Below, in pieces: positions 23,147 to 35,001 of a stretch of DNA of 64,000 nt. Source of the stretch: Rosa chinensis (taxonomy: Eukaryota > Streptophyta > Magnoliopsida > Rosales > Rosaceae); contig NC_037088.1 in NCBI RefSeq assembly GCF_002994745.2, positions 65,180,397 to 65,244,396 on the forward strand. Direction: 5' to 3'. The notes below the pieces were generated by a model. The model saw only the letters and a list, made by a program, of their open reading frames with translations. It made no database searches and was not told the origin of the DNA. A program made the translations under genes and the position numbers. Positions within the stretch are counted from its first letter, which is position 1. Every line of letters starts with the position of its first letter.

Positions 23147-24137
23147 ATGACTAACGATAGCGGGGGAAACGCTGAGGAGCAGGCAGGGTTCCCCGCCATT
23201 CCCCAACCCTCTGACCCCGCGATCGGCGTTAACCGCGCACTATTCACAACCCCAGCCAACCCCGGCAGCGAGGCAAATCCAGGCAGCAGCCACCCGTCAG
23301 GCAGGGATCTCGTCACCATGTACGAGATAGCACTGGCGGATCTTCATAAGGCAAACAGGGAGCGTGAGGAGGAGCGCAAAGAGAAGGCTGAGGCCCAGGC
23401 ACAGATGGCTGCGCTCATGGCACGTTTCGAGGAACTAAAAAACACTTTGGCTGCCACCAACCGCCCGGCACAAAGCGAGCAGTCACGCAGCACCAGGCGT
23501 AGTCGACCCAGCACCGACACGATGGCACCAGGGCCGGTCTTACAAATGCATGTACCGCTTAGCCCACCAGGGTTGTCAGGAATGGGGCCGCCGCCCATAC
23601 CCCAACTAGTGTTAGAGCAGGTGGCGGAATCACTTCCGCACGACAACCGCTCTAACGCCAGGGCAAGGACTGAGGGTGATCCGCCCATACCTAGGCGAAG
23701 GCCAACTCGGCAGGCCAGTCAGGCCGATTCCGCCGGTGATGCAACCGCCCAGCTATTGGATAGGATGCACCAACTGGAGCAGAGGTTGATCAGGGCGGAA
23801 ACAGGCGTCCCGGCGTCAGCTCGGAACCCGCTATTCACTTCCAGACCCGGCCCCTTTTCCGCCGCGATCCTGCAGGCTGTTAGACCGGCATATGCAAAAA
23901 CCCCAAAGATGCCACCTTACGGCGGAATGACCGATCCCTTTGTCCACATGGACACCTTCAAGAAGGTCACCAACAACAAGGGGTTCGACGACGCCACCTT
24001 ATGCCATCTATTCAGTGAAACGTTGGACGGCGAAGCAATGAACTGGTTTTTCGAATGTCCGCCAGGGTCTGTCGGCTCATTCCATGCACTGTCGCATGCT
24101 TTCCTCTCCCGCTTCATCTTACTGTCCGCCGGACATC
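23147..24137 (+). CDS. gag: Retrotransposon Gag, N-terminal part (interrupted)
   Basis: ATG at 23147, 54 bp after the LTR, opens a frame of 330 codons up to the solo LTR inserted after 24137. The few codons beyond that belong to the insertion. The N-terminal half is polar, with a coiled-coil-like stretch rich in E, K, A and R at about residues 60-105. The last part (TPKMPPYGGMTDPFVHM, then FSETLDGEAMNWF) is the typical retrotransposon gag domain, which forms the RNA-packaging particle. The frame resumes at 27764; without the insertion and one ACATC copy it is continuous, giving a gag-pol frame of 1906 codons plus stop. Confidence 0.9.
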
Positions 24138-24360
24138 TGTTGAGTTAAAAATTGCACAAAGTGAAAATGTCACCCAACGTAATTTCACTCGTATTCATTA
24201 ACAGAATAGAGTTTTAATTATTTTGGGTTCGACCCATTCAAGACAGAATGTGTCTCTTAATTACAATCCCTTGTTACAAGGGAACACCCTTTGATTCCAT
24301 TTATAAAGAAACCAGTGTGTGGTTGTTTGTTTTTGCGGCTGCACCCGAATTTTGGAACGG

Positions 24361-24816
24361 GTTGCCTACGTACCCGGGAAGGGATCAAGCCACTCGTAGT
24401 TCAAGAGTTCCAATGAGTGAATGACCCATTGGAAGGCTTGGATTTTTGGAATAGGAATAGTGTTTAGGACGCGGTTGCATCTAGATTATTTGATTCCAGA
24501 TTGCCTACATACCCTTGCGGGATCAAACCACATGTAGTTCCAGCATTTGGGATTGAAATGGGTAAATGACCCATTTATTTTTGGATTTGTGTTTGAGATA
24601 TTTGTGAGGGTTTAGAGCCCTTGAATTTACTTTTGGGTAACTTGGGAACGATTTGATTTTCCTGGTGTTTGGTTGAATTTGACTGGTAGAGTCAGAGATT
24701 CGGATTGGCTGAATTTGACTGGTGGAGTCAGGGATTCGATTTGAATTTGTGGTTGCATCTAGTGGGTTGCTAGATTGCATACATACCCTATGAAGGGATC
24801 AAACCATTGTAGTTCA
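24361..24816 (+). repeat. Three diverged copies of a TTGCCTACGTACCC motif
   Basis: Copies begin at about 24362, 24501 and 24775. Each has TTGC(C/A)TAC(G/A)TACCC, then GGGATCAA(G/A)CCA, then GTAGTTC about 15 bp later. The first two are followed by AATGACCCATT. Function unknown. Confidence 0.7.
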
Positions 24817-27028
24817 TAAATTTTGGGAATTTGGGATTTTTCTTGGTTTTGTACCAAAAGGATATTTTTAGGTTCCGGAGCATTTTTTACGAAACCAGAG
24901 CCTGGGTATTTGGAAATGGAACCCATAGCGTCATGCTTTGCCGAATTCTTCCAACGGGCCCAAATTTTGAAATGGGCTTCCTCGCGAATCGTATTCCTCG
25001 ACTTATGAAGCTTTCTTGACCCCAAACTTAACACGGGGACTTTTGATGCACCGAGGGAACTCTGAGTCTTTTTTTTAGAATCCAGAGACATGCATAAACT
25101 TCTATTTTGGGCATCAAATTTTGCTATGGACACCCATGAACTTTTCAGAAACCCAAAGCGCGTCTCACAGGCCCAGTTTCTTTTTTCCCTTATTCTTTTA
25201 TTTTTATTTTCTCACAGCTGCTTTACTTCAATCTCCACTATCCCCAAACCCAGATGAACACGAACTTGGTACGCCATTCTTGCCAAGCCGAAGCGGGGAT
25301 GGATCTGGAGACAGAAGTCCATTTGGCGATGAAGTTGAAGATGGGCCGCGACTATATTCTTGTCCCAAAGGGATTTCACAGCCTGCAATTGAGATTTCTG
25401 TACACAAGTTGGGTGAGGATTTCACTCTTAATTCACTCCTTCGTTTGATTTGTGTACAAAAAAACTGAAACTTTCTTCTTGATCCTCTCCATCAGTGGCT
25501 CTGGGCTTTGAATCTTGTCTTCTGGTGTTAAAACTTAACCGCGGCGAGTTCGAACAAGGCAAAAGTGCAGTGTTTACTTTCGGTTGCCAGCGAATTGAAA
25601 GCAAGGCTCCTGTCTTTGACTCCAAGTACGTGTCTGAGCTAGAGAGATCCCTTGTTTCCACTGATGAGCTTCAATTAATGCTCTTCCTTTCCCTTCTTTT
25701 TTCTTTTGCAGGTGCTATAAGGAAGACACGCATAGACTATTGCTGACATCGAGAGTAAGTTTTGTTATCAGAACATTCACTTTCTTCTATGTCCTTTTGC
25801 TTTGTGCTTTTGTCAATTTCTGCAATTGTCTTATTGATTTCAATTAATTGAAACCTGCATGCTCAAACCAGAGCCACCGCCAAGCTTTCTTTGACTTTTC
25901 AAACTTGATTATAAAACCAATGCCAAACTAATCTTCTTTTTTTCCTATGACGGCACCTCATCAAGTTTGTAATTTGGTTGTCTCATATCATTGTTAATTA
26001 AGCTTTTGAATTGTGCCTGGCTTGATTGAACTTCCCCACATGGCCTGCAGTATTCCAGAACACACATTTTTTTATATTGCTTTGTACTTTTGTGAACTTC
26101 TGGAATTGCTTTGTTGACAATGACCAACACTTGGGTTAGATTAGAGTTTCACTTGCTAGAGACTTTTCTTCTCTTAGTCTTCATGACAGCACCGCTTGGA
26201 TTTCTTGTAGCAATATTGGCTTAAAACTTACTGCAACCTTTGAGTAGTTGAATTTGATTTTTACCCAAGGACAAATGATCTTGACGCTGTAGCAATTCAC
26301 CATAATCAAGCTTTGAACTTTGTTTTACTATTCCACCTCATGGCTTCTACTTTGTTTCTTCTGTTTACAATTGTTTGCACCTCGACATATCGTACCCGAG
26401 AACGCGGGCTTGTCATTTTGCTTTTGTCATTCTCGTTGTACTTGTGCAATTTGATGGAACCCTCTCCTCTGCAAATGTCACCAGAACATCATTCTTGCTC
26501 CCTTTTCTTTTGTATCTTCTGTTTTGTACTTTGGTAACCTCTGTAATCGACGTTTGATCTCATTTGTTCAATGAAGACGTTGCTTTTTATTTGTATCACC
26601 AACTGCTGCAATCTCAAGGCTTTTGTTAACTTGACAAAACCTTATTATTATTTTTTATGTAGGTACAAATCAAGTACAGGAGCTGTGGTGTCACAAATTT
26701 CAGAGTTCCAGAAATTGATTCGATGGTGAGCCTTCTGTCGTTTTCTCTTAGTTTCTTTGCACCGAAAACAATTTCTTTGTGCTTTGTCAACTCCCATTGC
26801 TGCAACTTTAAGGGTTTTAAATTTGACAAACCCTTTTGTGCAGGTACCAGGCGAGGACAGCAGCTGCAGTCAGGACTCCGAAGCTTCAATTTGAGGGTGA
26901 GTCTCTGTCTACTTAGACTTTGTTCATATTTTTTGTGTTATTTGAGTTGGTGCTTTAAAGGCAATTTGACATGGTGATAGGAGGAACTGTTCTGTTTATA
27001 GAACATCGGAGACACTGCTCCGGTATAT

Positions 27029-27181
27029 TCATCGGGACGCTGCCCGGCATGAGTTCATCGGGACGCTGCCCGGCATGAGTTCATCGGGTCGCTGCCCGGC
27101 ATGGTTCATCGGGACGCTGCCCGGCATGGTCATCGGAGGCGCTGCTCCGGCATGGTTTCATCGGGACGCTGCCCGGCATGT
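27029..27181 (+). repeat. GC-rich ~26-bp tandem repeat, about 6 copies
   Basis: Unit TTCATCGGGACGCTGCCCGG followed by CATGAG or CATGG. One copy has GGAGGCGCTGCTCCGG in place of GGGACGCTGCCCGG. Each unit can fold into a small hairpin. It lies in the 3' part of the solo LTR. Confidence 0.85.
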
Positions 27182-27763
27182 TGGCTTTGACATCATTGAC
27201 ACCCGAAGGTGCTGTTGTGAGGAGGGTTGCAACAGAAAAGAGAAGGTGGTGGAGAGCAATGGAATGAGGTCTGAACCTTTTGTCTTCCAAGCTGCTTGCT
27301 GCTTTCTCCTTCTTGTATTTTTTCCACGCTGCTGTGCTCTGTTGCGTCCTCCTGTTGTCCTCTTCACGTTGCGGCGTTGTGTCCTCCCCACGTTGCGGCC
27401 CCCTTTTTTTCTTTTCATGTGGTGCTTATATACTGCACCCGAGATGAGTTTAGCTTGTATACAACACAGAGGGTTTTAGAGTTCAACTTGAAGTGAACTA
27501 GTTGGACATTTTATCTCCTTTTTCTTTTGACGTGAAGACTGCAGCTTCTTTTTCAATTGCTTGTCTAGACTTTGAAACAAGCTAGAAGTCAGCAGCTTAA
27601 TTGTTTCTTTTGTTTAAAGCTTCACTAGCTGTCAAACTCGTCCGCTATTTTTCTTGAGATAAAAGGCTTTTAATATTACATAAATTAAAGCACTCTTATT
27701 TTCTTTAAGTGGACGAAACTTAATGTAATTGGATATGTATTTTTTTTTTATTTCAACAACATC

Positions 27764-30700
27764 ACAATACAAGTCAGCTTTTCGGCGTTAAACAGGGGGA
27801 GGACGAATCACTGAAGGCCTTTGTCACCAGGTGGCGGGCGGCAGCATCTCAATGCCGCGACCTAGACAAGACTATGGCATCGGCGGCCTTCAGGAAGGGA
27901 CTCCTCAAGGGACCGTTCCTCTATCACCTCAATTACAACCATCCCAATGCAACGTACGACCACGTCATGAGCGAGGCGGTCATTCACGCCCAGGCGGAAT
28001 TCATTACATATGGAGAGACCCCACCGCCAGCAACGGCAACAAAGTCAGCACAACCATCTACCAGTCATCAGGAAACCGCTGACAAGCCCCCCTCAGCACC
28101 GCCAACTGATAAGAAAAGGGAATGGCAGCAGGGACACCACCAAACCAAGCGGCAGAAGGGGCAACATTATTACAAGGGAAACCGCCCAGCTCATGGGGAT
28201 AACCACAGCAAGCAGGCGGAATCCTCGCAGCGGTACGCAGTTTTCACGGTCCTAACGGCCTCATACGAAGATATCTACAATCAGTGCAAGGATCAGATCC
28301 CACCGCCACCCCCTCCAAAGTACCCAAAAATAGGCAAACCCAGGAACACTGGCAAGTGGTGCAAATACCACGCGGACAGCGGCCACAATACAAACAGCTG
28401 CAATGCTCTCAAAACGGCCATTGAGACTTTGTACCGTGACGGCAGGTTAGAGCAGTTCAAGGTGCGCCAACCACCACCAGTGATTGCCAACGTTGAAACC
28501 TTGGGCCGCATCAATACCATCGATGGCGGTGCTCCAATCACCAATATATCTCACAGGGCAAGAAAGCGATATGAACGTGCCAACCACCCGAAGGAAGTTT
28601 GCAACATCCGCTACGAAAGATCTGCCAAACTACCAAAATCAGGTTGGGAGCCTATTACCTTTTCAGAGGAGGAGGAGCGCGGAGTACATTTACCCCATGA
28701 CGACCCATTCTTGGTCGATGCCATTCTTGGCAAATTCTCGGTGGGAAGAATCTTGGTGGATAACGGGTCCGCTGTCAACGTCATCTTCAGCGGTTGCTAC
28801 GACCATCTCAAACGGAACAGGAAACTACTCCAGGATCACGAGCCACTGCTCAGCTTCTCCGGTGACATCACACAACCACTAGGGTCGGATTACATGCGAC
28901 TAGTTATTGGCACTAGTCCCTGTATGGCGGAGGTGCACACGGAGTTCATCATTGTCGACTGTTTCAGTTCGTACAACGCCATCATTGGTCGACCGGCGCT
29001 TAATAAGCTCAAGTGCATCATTGCCGGATACATGCTTCTCATGAAGTTCCCCACGCCCAACGGCACAGGCTATGTAAGGGGAAGCCAACAGCTGGCACGA
29101 GAATGCTATTCAACAACTGTAGCGCGTTCGACGCGCCGCCATGAAATCCTGACAGTGGGTAATGACCCACCACCACCGAATATCTTCGAGGATCCTAGAG
29201 ATGAGGAGAAGAAATATGTAATGAAGGAGCCGGTCAACCCGGACACGTCGCTGAAGGTCGTCTGCATCTCAGACGAACATCCGGAGAGGACGGTCCGCAT
29301 AGGCGCCCAACTGGGCCCAGAGGTGGAGGCAGAACTCACTCAGTTCCTACGTGACAACGCCACCGTCTTTGCATGGTCCTATGCGGACATGCCTGGCATC
29401 TCCGCTGAAATAATCACTCATAAGCTAACCATCAAACCTTCCTTTTATCCCATCAAGCAGAAGCGGAGGGCTTTTGACGAGGAAAAGTACCAAGCAATCG
29501 GACAGGAGGTCGCCAAACTACGGGACATTGGATTCATCCGCCAAGTCATCTACCCCCAGTGGATCTCAAATCTGGTAATGGTAAAAAATCCCAGCGGCAA
29601 GTGGCGGATGTGCGTCGACTTCAAAAATCTAAACAAGGCATGCCCAAAGGATAGTTTCCCGCTACCTCGAATCGATCAGCTGGTCGATGCAACCGCCGGA
29701 CACGAACTCCTCAGCATGATGGACGCTTTCTCCGGGTACAATCAGATCAAGATGCACCCCAGCGACCAAGAATGCACCACCTTCACCACCGACAAATGCC
29801 TCTACTGCTACAATGTCATGCCTTTTGGTCTGAAGAACGCCGGTGCAACTTATCAGCGGTTGATGAACGCCATGTTCGCTGAGCATCTGGGAAAAATTAT
29901 CGAGGTCTATGTGGATGACATGCTAGTTAAGAGCATAAAGGCCAGTGGACATGTGGCAAACATCAGGATCATAGTAACCATCCTCCTGGCCTATGGTATG
30001 CGCCTCAACCCAGAAAAATGTTTCTTTGCAGTCACCGCTAGCAAATTTCTGGGTTACATCGTCAGCGAGCGAGGTATCGAGGCTAACCCAGACAAGATAC
30101 AGGCCATCCTTAACCTGGCGGACCCGAAGTATAAGGTAGACGTCCAGTGTCTACAAGGCAAGTTAACCGCCCTCTCTCGATTCATCTCTCGACTTACTGA
30201 CAAGTGCGCCCCATTCTTCAAACTCCTCAAAACAACTCACAAGAAGGTCATCGACTGGAACCCAGAGTGTCAGGCGGCGTTCCAGAGCCTAAAAGAATAT
30301 CTGGCGGCGATCCCTCTCCTTTCTGTCCCTGTGCAAGGAGAGACATTATTCATATACTTGGCTGTCTCGGCAACGGCAATAAGTTGCGCCATTGTTCGGC
30401 GGGAAGGCCAGGATGAACTCCCAGTGTTCTACGCCGGCAGAGGCATGAACGGAGCAGAAACAAGATATTCACCGTTGGAACAGCTGGCCCTCGCACTTAT
30501 CGTTGCCGCCAGACGCCTCAGGCAATATTTCCAAGCTCACACGATCCATGTGTTAACCAACCAACCGCTGAGGCAGGTGATGCAGAACCCTGAACACTCA
30601 GGACGCCTCAGTAAGTGGGCGATTGAGCTCAGCGAATTTGACATAGAGTACAAGCCAAGAACCGCCATGAAGGGCCAGGCAGTAGCAGACTTCATCGCTG

Positions 30701-32493
30701 AACTTACTGAGCGTCAGCCGGAACCGGATACTCAAACAATGTCTGAAACAGAAATAGTAACCAATACAGAGGCAACTCCCCCACAGTCAGATTGGGACCT
30801 ACATGTGGACGGCTCCGCCTGTGCCAAGGCCAGAGGCGCCGGAGTCATCTTAACCGGACCCGGGGGACTGAACGCAGAGTACGCATTGAAATTCAACTTC
30901 AAAGCTTCAAACAATATGGCGGAGTACGAGGCGCTCATCGCCGGCCTACTCCTCGCCATTGACTTAGGAGCTGACAGCGTCAACATATTCAGCGACTCCC
31001 AACTAGTAGTTAACCAAGTCAACGACAGCTTCCAAGCCAAGGACCAGCAGTTAGCAGCATATTTGGGGTACGTCAAAACGTTGCTAAAAAAGTTCAAATT
31101 CCATACAATCACACAGATCCCCAGGGAAAAGAACGCTAAGGCTGATTCACTGGCGAGACTGGCAACCGCCCAACCACATCAGAGTCCAGCGGACACAAGG
31201 GTGGAGTGCCTGGACAAGCCAAGTATCACAAAGACCCTGGCGGAAATCTTCAACGTTCAGGTCAACCCCAGCTGGATGGACGAGATCATCACATATAAGC
31301 GCAACGGAAAGTTGCCAGAAGATAAGGTCCAGGCAAGACAGCTCCAGCGAAGGGCAACCCGCTACAACATCCAGCACGGCAAACTCTACCGCCAGGGATT
31401 CACCCATCCTAACCTCCGCTGTCTAACCCCAGAGGAGGGAAGGGTTGTCCTAACTGAAATCCATGGCGGGGAATGCGGAAACCACTCGGGCGCCAGATCC
31501 CTGACCAACCGCACAATGCGACAAGGCTACTTCTGGCCCACACTTGGCGATGACGCCCGGCGGATTTCGAGGTCTTGCCACAAATGCCAACAGTTTGCAG
31601 ATCTCCCACACGCACCAGCGGAACCACTGTCAATCATCGTGGGCCCATGGATTCATTCCACGTGGGGCCTTGACCTGATGGGAAAGTTCCAGACTGCCAA
31701 AGGTCAATTCAAATACATCATTGTGGCCATTGATTACAACAGCAAGTGGATAGAGGCGGAGCCGCTGACGGCAATAACTACCGCCAAGGTAATTCACTTC
31801 CTTTGGAAAAATATCTATTGCCGCTACGGTGTCCCACACACAATCATCACAGACAACGGCACACAGTTCAACAATGACGAGCTCATCTCCTTCACCACCA
31901 ACCTAGGCACCAAGTTGAGATTTGCATCTGTCGCCCACCCCCAGACCAACGGTCAGGTCGAAGCGGCAAACAAGATAATCAAAAAGTTACTAAAAAAGAA
32001 GCTCGACGACGCCAAAGGTTTATGGGCTGAAAGACTCCCAGAGGTCCTGTGGGCCATCCGAACAACTCCAACCTCCGCCACCGGAGAAACTCCTTTTTGT
32101 ATGATGTTCGGCACAGAGGCTGTCTTACCCATTGAAGTTACTCAACCTACCGCTAGAGTCGAAGGCTACTGCCCAGAGACCAACGGCGCCGGCGTCAACT
32201 TGGACAGGGACCTCCTAGAAGAGAAAAGACTCAAGGCCCATTTACACAATCTACAAAACAAGCAACGGGTATCACGATTTTACAACGCCAGAGTCAGGGC
32301 CCGGAACCTCCAACTGGGGGACTCGGTTATGAAGGAAGTCATTCCGCCACCGACAAAACTCCGCCCAACTTGGGAGGGCCCGTACAAAATTGTGGAAGTC
32401 GTTAGCCCAGGCACCTTCCACTTAATGGACAAGGACGGCGTCATTTCGGCCCGCCCTTGGAATACTGAACACCTTCGGTATTATTACAAATAG
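27764..32493 (+). CDS. pol: Gag C-terminus and Pol polyprotein of the Tat element
   Basis: The frame runs from the insertion border to TAG 32491-32493; the first ATG inside is at 27874, but this is the continuation of gag, not a separate start. Numbered from that ATG (1539 residues): a Zn-binding CKYHADSGHNTNSC near 168, aspartic protease VDNGSAVN with Asp at 296, reverse transcriptase YVDDM at 679-683, a first RNase H, a second archaeal-type RNase H (VDGSA, Asp 979; AEYEAL; SDSQL), integrase zinc finger ending CHKC, and catalytic D1267, D1327, E1363 (WGLDLM, TDNGTQF, NGQVEAANK). It ends in WEGPYKIV without a chromodomain. No stop or frameshift interrupts it. The first RNase H lacks the usual leading Asp (LFIYLAVSAT). 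Confidence 0.97.
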
Positions 32494-33112
32494 TCAAACC
32501 GCTACCCATGCGCATCTTGACTTAGCTAAATCTTTTGTTCAAATGTTTAGCTAAGGGAAGCTACCCAACGGGTACTACCCCACTTTTGTACGCTAATCAG
32601 TCAGCCATCAATGAAACGAGGAATTATTCAGACCATTGTTACCAAGTCTAGCACTGAGGGCAACTGGCAACCCCAGCAATCGTCGGCGGACCCCGTCCGC
32701 TACGTGGTGCACTTGGACCAATCTTAATTCCTTTAATGTTCCATTGATCGACAAAAGAAAATATAACTCAAAAATACTACACACACATCATGGCAAACCA
32801 AGTCAAAAATTTACTTTATTCCACAATTCTTTACAAACTAGTCTGCCTCGGCGGCTACAAAAAAAAACTTGGGCGGTCTCAGATAGGTTCAGCGGTTGGC
32901 TTCGGCCTCTGATGCTTCAACGGCTGGCGGGGCGACCGATCGGCTCGCTTGATCGGACCCTCGGGCTGTCGGACTGGGGGTCTCTATGGTGCCGTCGGCC
33001 CGGGTGTGTGCCTCCAGAAAACCGGCACGTGACACCTCCGACGGGGTCTGCTGGGGAGTTTGCTGGGACCCTTCCGTCGGGTGTGGGCCACTTTCTCCGC
33101 TGCCCGAATGAG
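32494..33112 (+). other. Region downstream of pol in the Tat element
   Basis: About 620 bp between the pol stop and the nested LTR element. Its right part (32889-33112), on the minus strand, is the C-terminal end of the antisense ORF; the left 400 bp appear non-coding. Confidence 0.7.
32889..33112 (-). CDS. Antisense ORF of the Tat element, C-terminal tail (separated by insertion)
   Basis: On the minus strand the frame of the antisense ORF ending at 42170 resumes exactly here once the 9-kb insertion and one ATGAG copy are removed. It runs about 74 codons to TGA at 32889-32891. The tail is polar and low-complexity (rich in P, S, T, E, Q). The match of frame and target duplication is the evidence; there is no domain of its own. 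Confidence 0.75.
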
Positions 33113-34986
33113 TGATGCGCTCAAAGCAAGCGCATAATTTAACCCTGTAATATCGTTAGTAGTATAAGTAAGTAGGGATCGTTCTATTCCGGGGATTGAG
33201 GGTACACTTGTAATTGTGAAACAAATAAAGAAAAGTATTATTTACAAAAATAAAATAAAGAATATAAATATATACAATTGTATAAACAAATAAAGAATTA
33301 AAATAATAAAGTATTATTTACAAAAATAAAATAAAGAATAAATATATACAAGTGAACAAAAATAAGGGGGGATTTTGTTTTTGGATTTTCGAAAATAAAA
33401 CTAAGTTAACAAAATAATTAAAATGCAAAAACATAAAAATAAAATAGAGTGAGAGAACAAAGATCAAAAACCGAAACATATGATTAAAATTGATTCAAAC
33501 CCTAATATTGTTCATCTAAGTCATGAGAGAGGAGTTGATCATGTGAAACATTCGAAAGCAAATGATTTCCCATATTTTACTTTTCAATGCTAATTAACCT
33601 AAGCGAAAGCACCTAGATTAATCCTATCAAACATGCAATCAAGCCCTAGAAAGCTAGTCAATCATGACATGTTTAATGCATTAGACATAGAGAAAGGCTA
33701 TCAACTCAAGTGTACAACTTAGTTATGGAAAAGTCCACCTAATTGCAATCCTCTTCAATTAAATTCGATTCTTGTCCAGAACCTTTACTACTTTTGATTC
33801 AAGTTACACAAAACGAAAAGTCGATTTCATGTTCTTAAACCTAGCACCAATTACATGCAAATCCTATAAGTGTCGACCCAAATAAGATAAACATATAAAA
33901 GTTTTCTGTAAAGCAAATTTAATCGAACAAACTCACATAAGCAACTTAGAATCACAATTATATGAATCTAAAAATTCTCAATTAATCATAAAATTCCAGA
34001 AATTAATATTCATTCAAACACATATGTCAACTAGAACAAAACCAACGAAATCAAAGCAAAGGTTACAAAGGAGAATCGGATTACACCGTGAGATGGAGAT
34101 GAGATGAACGAATTGAGGATGTGGTCTCTTGAATCTCGAAAGCAAGCTTCAAGGATGGTGATGGAGGATGATGCTCACGGCAATTCTTCTTCTCCCTTGG
34201 CCTTGCTTGAAATGTTGAATGCACTAGAGGATGGAGAGAAAATGGAAAGGAAATGGAGAGACAAAGAAGATGGAATGGATGAAGGAATTCTTGTAGGAAA
34301 TGGTGACTAAGGAAAATGGAGAGGAAATGGTGAGACAAAGAAGATGAGATGGATGAAGGAATTGGTTTAGGAAAATGGAAAGGAAATGGAGAGACAAAGA
34401 AGATGAGATGGATGAAGGAATTGGTATTGAGAGTGAGAGGAGAAGTGTATTTATAGCCCAAAAAATGATGAATGGAGGGTGGAGATGAACATAAATGAAG
34501 GGCTAGATATGTTAGACAAATTTGTAAAAAATATCTTCCCACATGTTTATCACTTGTTCAACTTGAATTGATTTTCCTCCTCAAGTTTTTCCACTTGGTT
34601 GCAACTTTGATTTTCCTCCTCAAGATTTTCCACTTCCTTGCAACTTTGATTTTCCTCCTCAAGTTTTTCCACTTGGTTGCAACTTTGATTTTCCTCCTCA
34701 AGATTTTCCACTTCCTTGCAACTTTGATTTTCCTCCTCAAGATTTTCCACTTGCTTGGAGGTCCTAAAAAAATAGAAACTAATAAGAAAAATAGAAACTT
34801 TCCTAAAATGAAAAATGGCAACTTACTAAAAATGATAAATAGAAACTACAAAAATATAAACTTTCTACAAATAGGAACTTTCCCAATCAAAGAATGGAAA
34901 CTTTCCTAAACAGGATTTTAATAAGGAAATAACGTAAGAAATGTAGGGAAATGCAGTTAAAACGTCGCATTAAAATGCTCCTATCA
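33113..34986 (-). repeat. LTR of the LARD (3' LTR in element sense)
   Basis: 1,874 bp; minus strand starts TGATAGGAGC and ends GCGCATCA. It is identical by eye to the other copy except in the terminal ~25 bp. Contains the 39-bp tandem array at 34570-34757. Confidence 0.93.
34570..34757 (+). repeat. 39-bp tandem repeat, 5 copies (in LTR)
   Basis: TTTTCCTCCTCAAG recurs at 34572, 34611, 34650, 34689 and 34728, exactly 39 bp apart, with units alternating between CCACTTGGTTGCAAC and CCACTTCCTTGCAAC. The identical array occurs at 41753-41940 in the other LTR. On the minus strand it translates as repeated LEEENQSC units, but no gene is supported. Confidence 0.9.
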
Positions 34987-35001
34987 AATTCCCCCACACT
35001 T
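34987..35001 (-). promoter_or_regulatory. Polypurine tract of the LARD
   Basis: On the minus strand AAGTGTGGGGGAATT directly precedes the LTR start TGATAGG, the expected position for plus-strand DNA priming. Confidence 0.75.

Larger units (their letters stand above)
24138..27758. mobile_element. Large solo LTR (3.6 kb) inserted in gag
   Basis: Starts TGTTGAG, ends TTTCAACA, and has a perfect 5-bp duplication ACATC at 24133-24137 and 27759-27763. The uninterrupted gag frame across the empty site confirms the borders. There is no polyprotein, no second terminal copy and no primer site, so a solo LTR is the simplest reading; a non-autonomous element is the alternative. It contains three diverged copies of a TTGCCTACGTACCC...GTAGTTC motif near the left end, exon-like stretches in the middle and a GC-rich tandem repeat near 27.1 kb. 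Confidence 0.8.

Noticed and set aside
23344..23688. Minus-strand frame opposite gag, and similar frames opposite pol (for example 30732-31112)
   Set aside because: Shadow frames of GC-rich coding sequence; no domain or splice evidence, unlike the antisense ORF at 42170-44491.
27874..32493. Separate pol gene starting at the ATG at 27874
   Set aside because: The frame is open upstream to the insertion border and continues gag once the insertion is removed, so the ATG is internal.
34081..34542. 153-codon minus-strand frame present in both LARD LTRs (also 41264-41725)
   Set aside because: Identical only because the LTRs are identical; composition is low-complexity and hydrophobic, and no domain is seen.
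34550..34750. LEEENQSC repeat protein
   Set aside because: Simply the translation of the 39-bp tandem repeat.
34562..34755. CRISPR-like array
   Set aside because: Units are contiguous tandem repeats without unique spacers, in a plant LTR.
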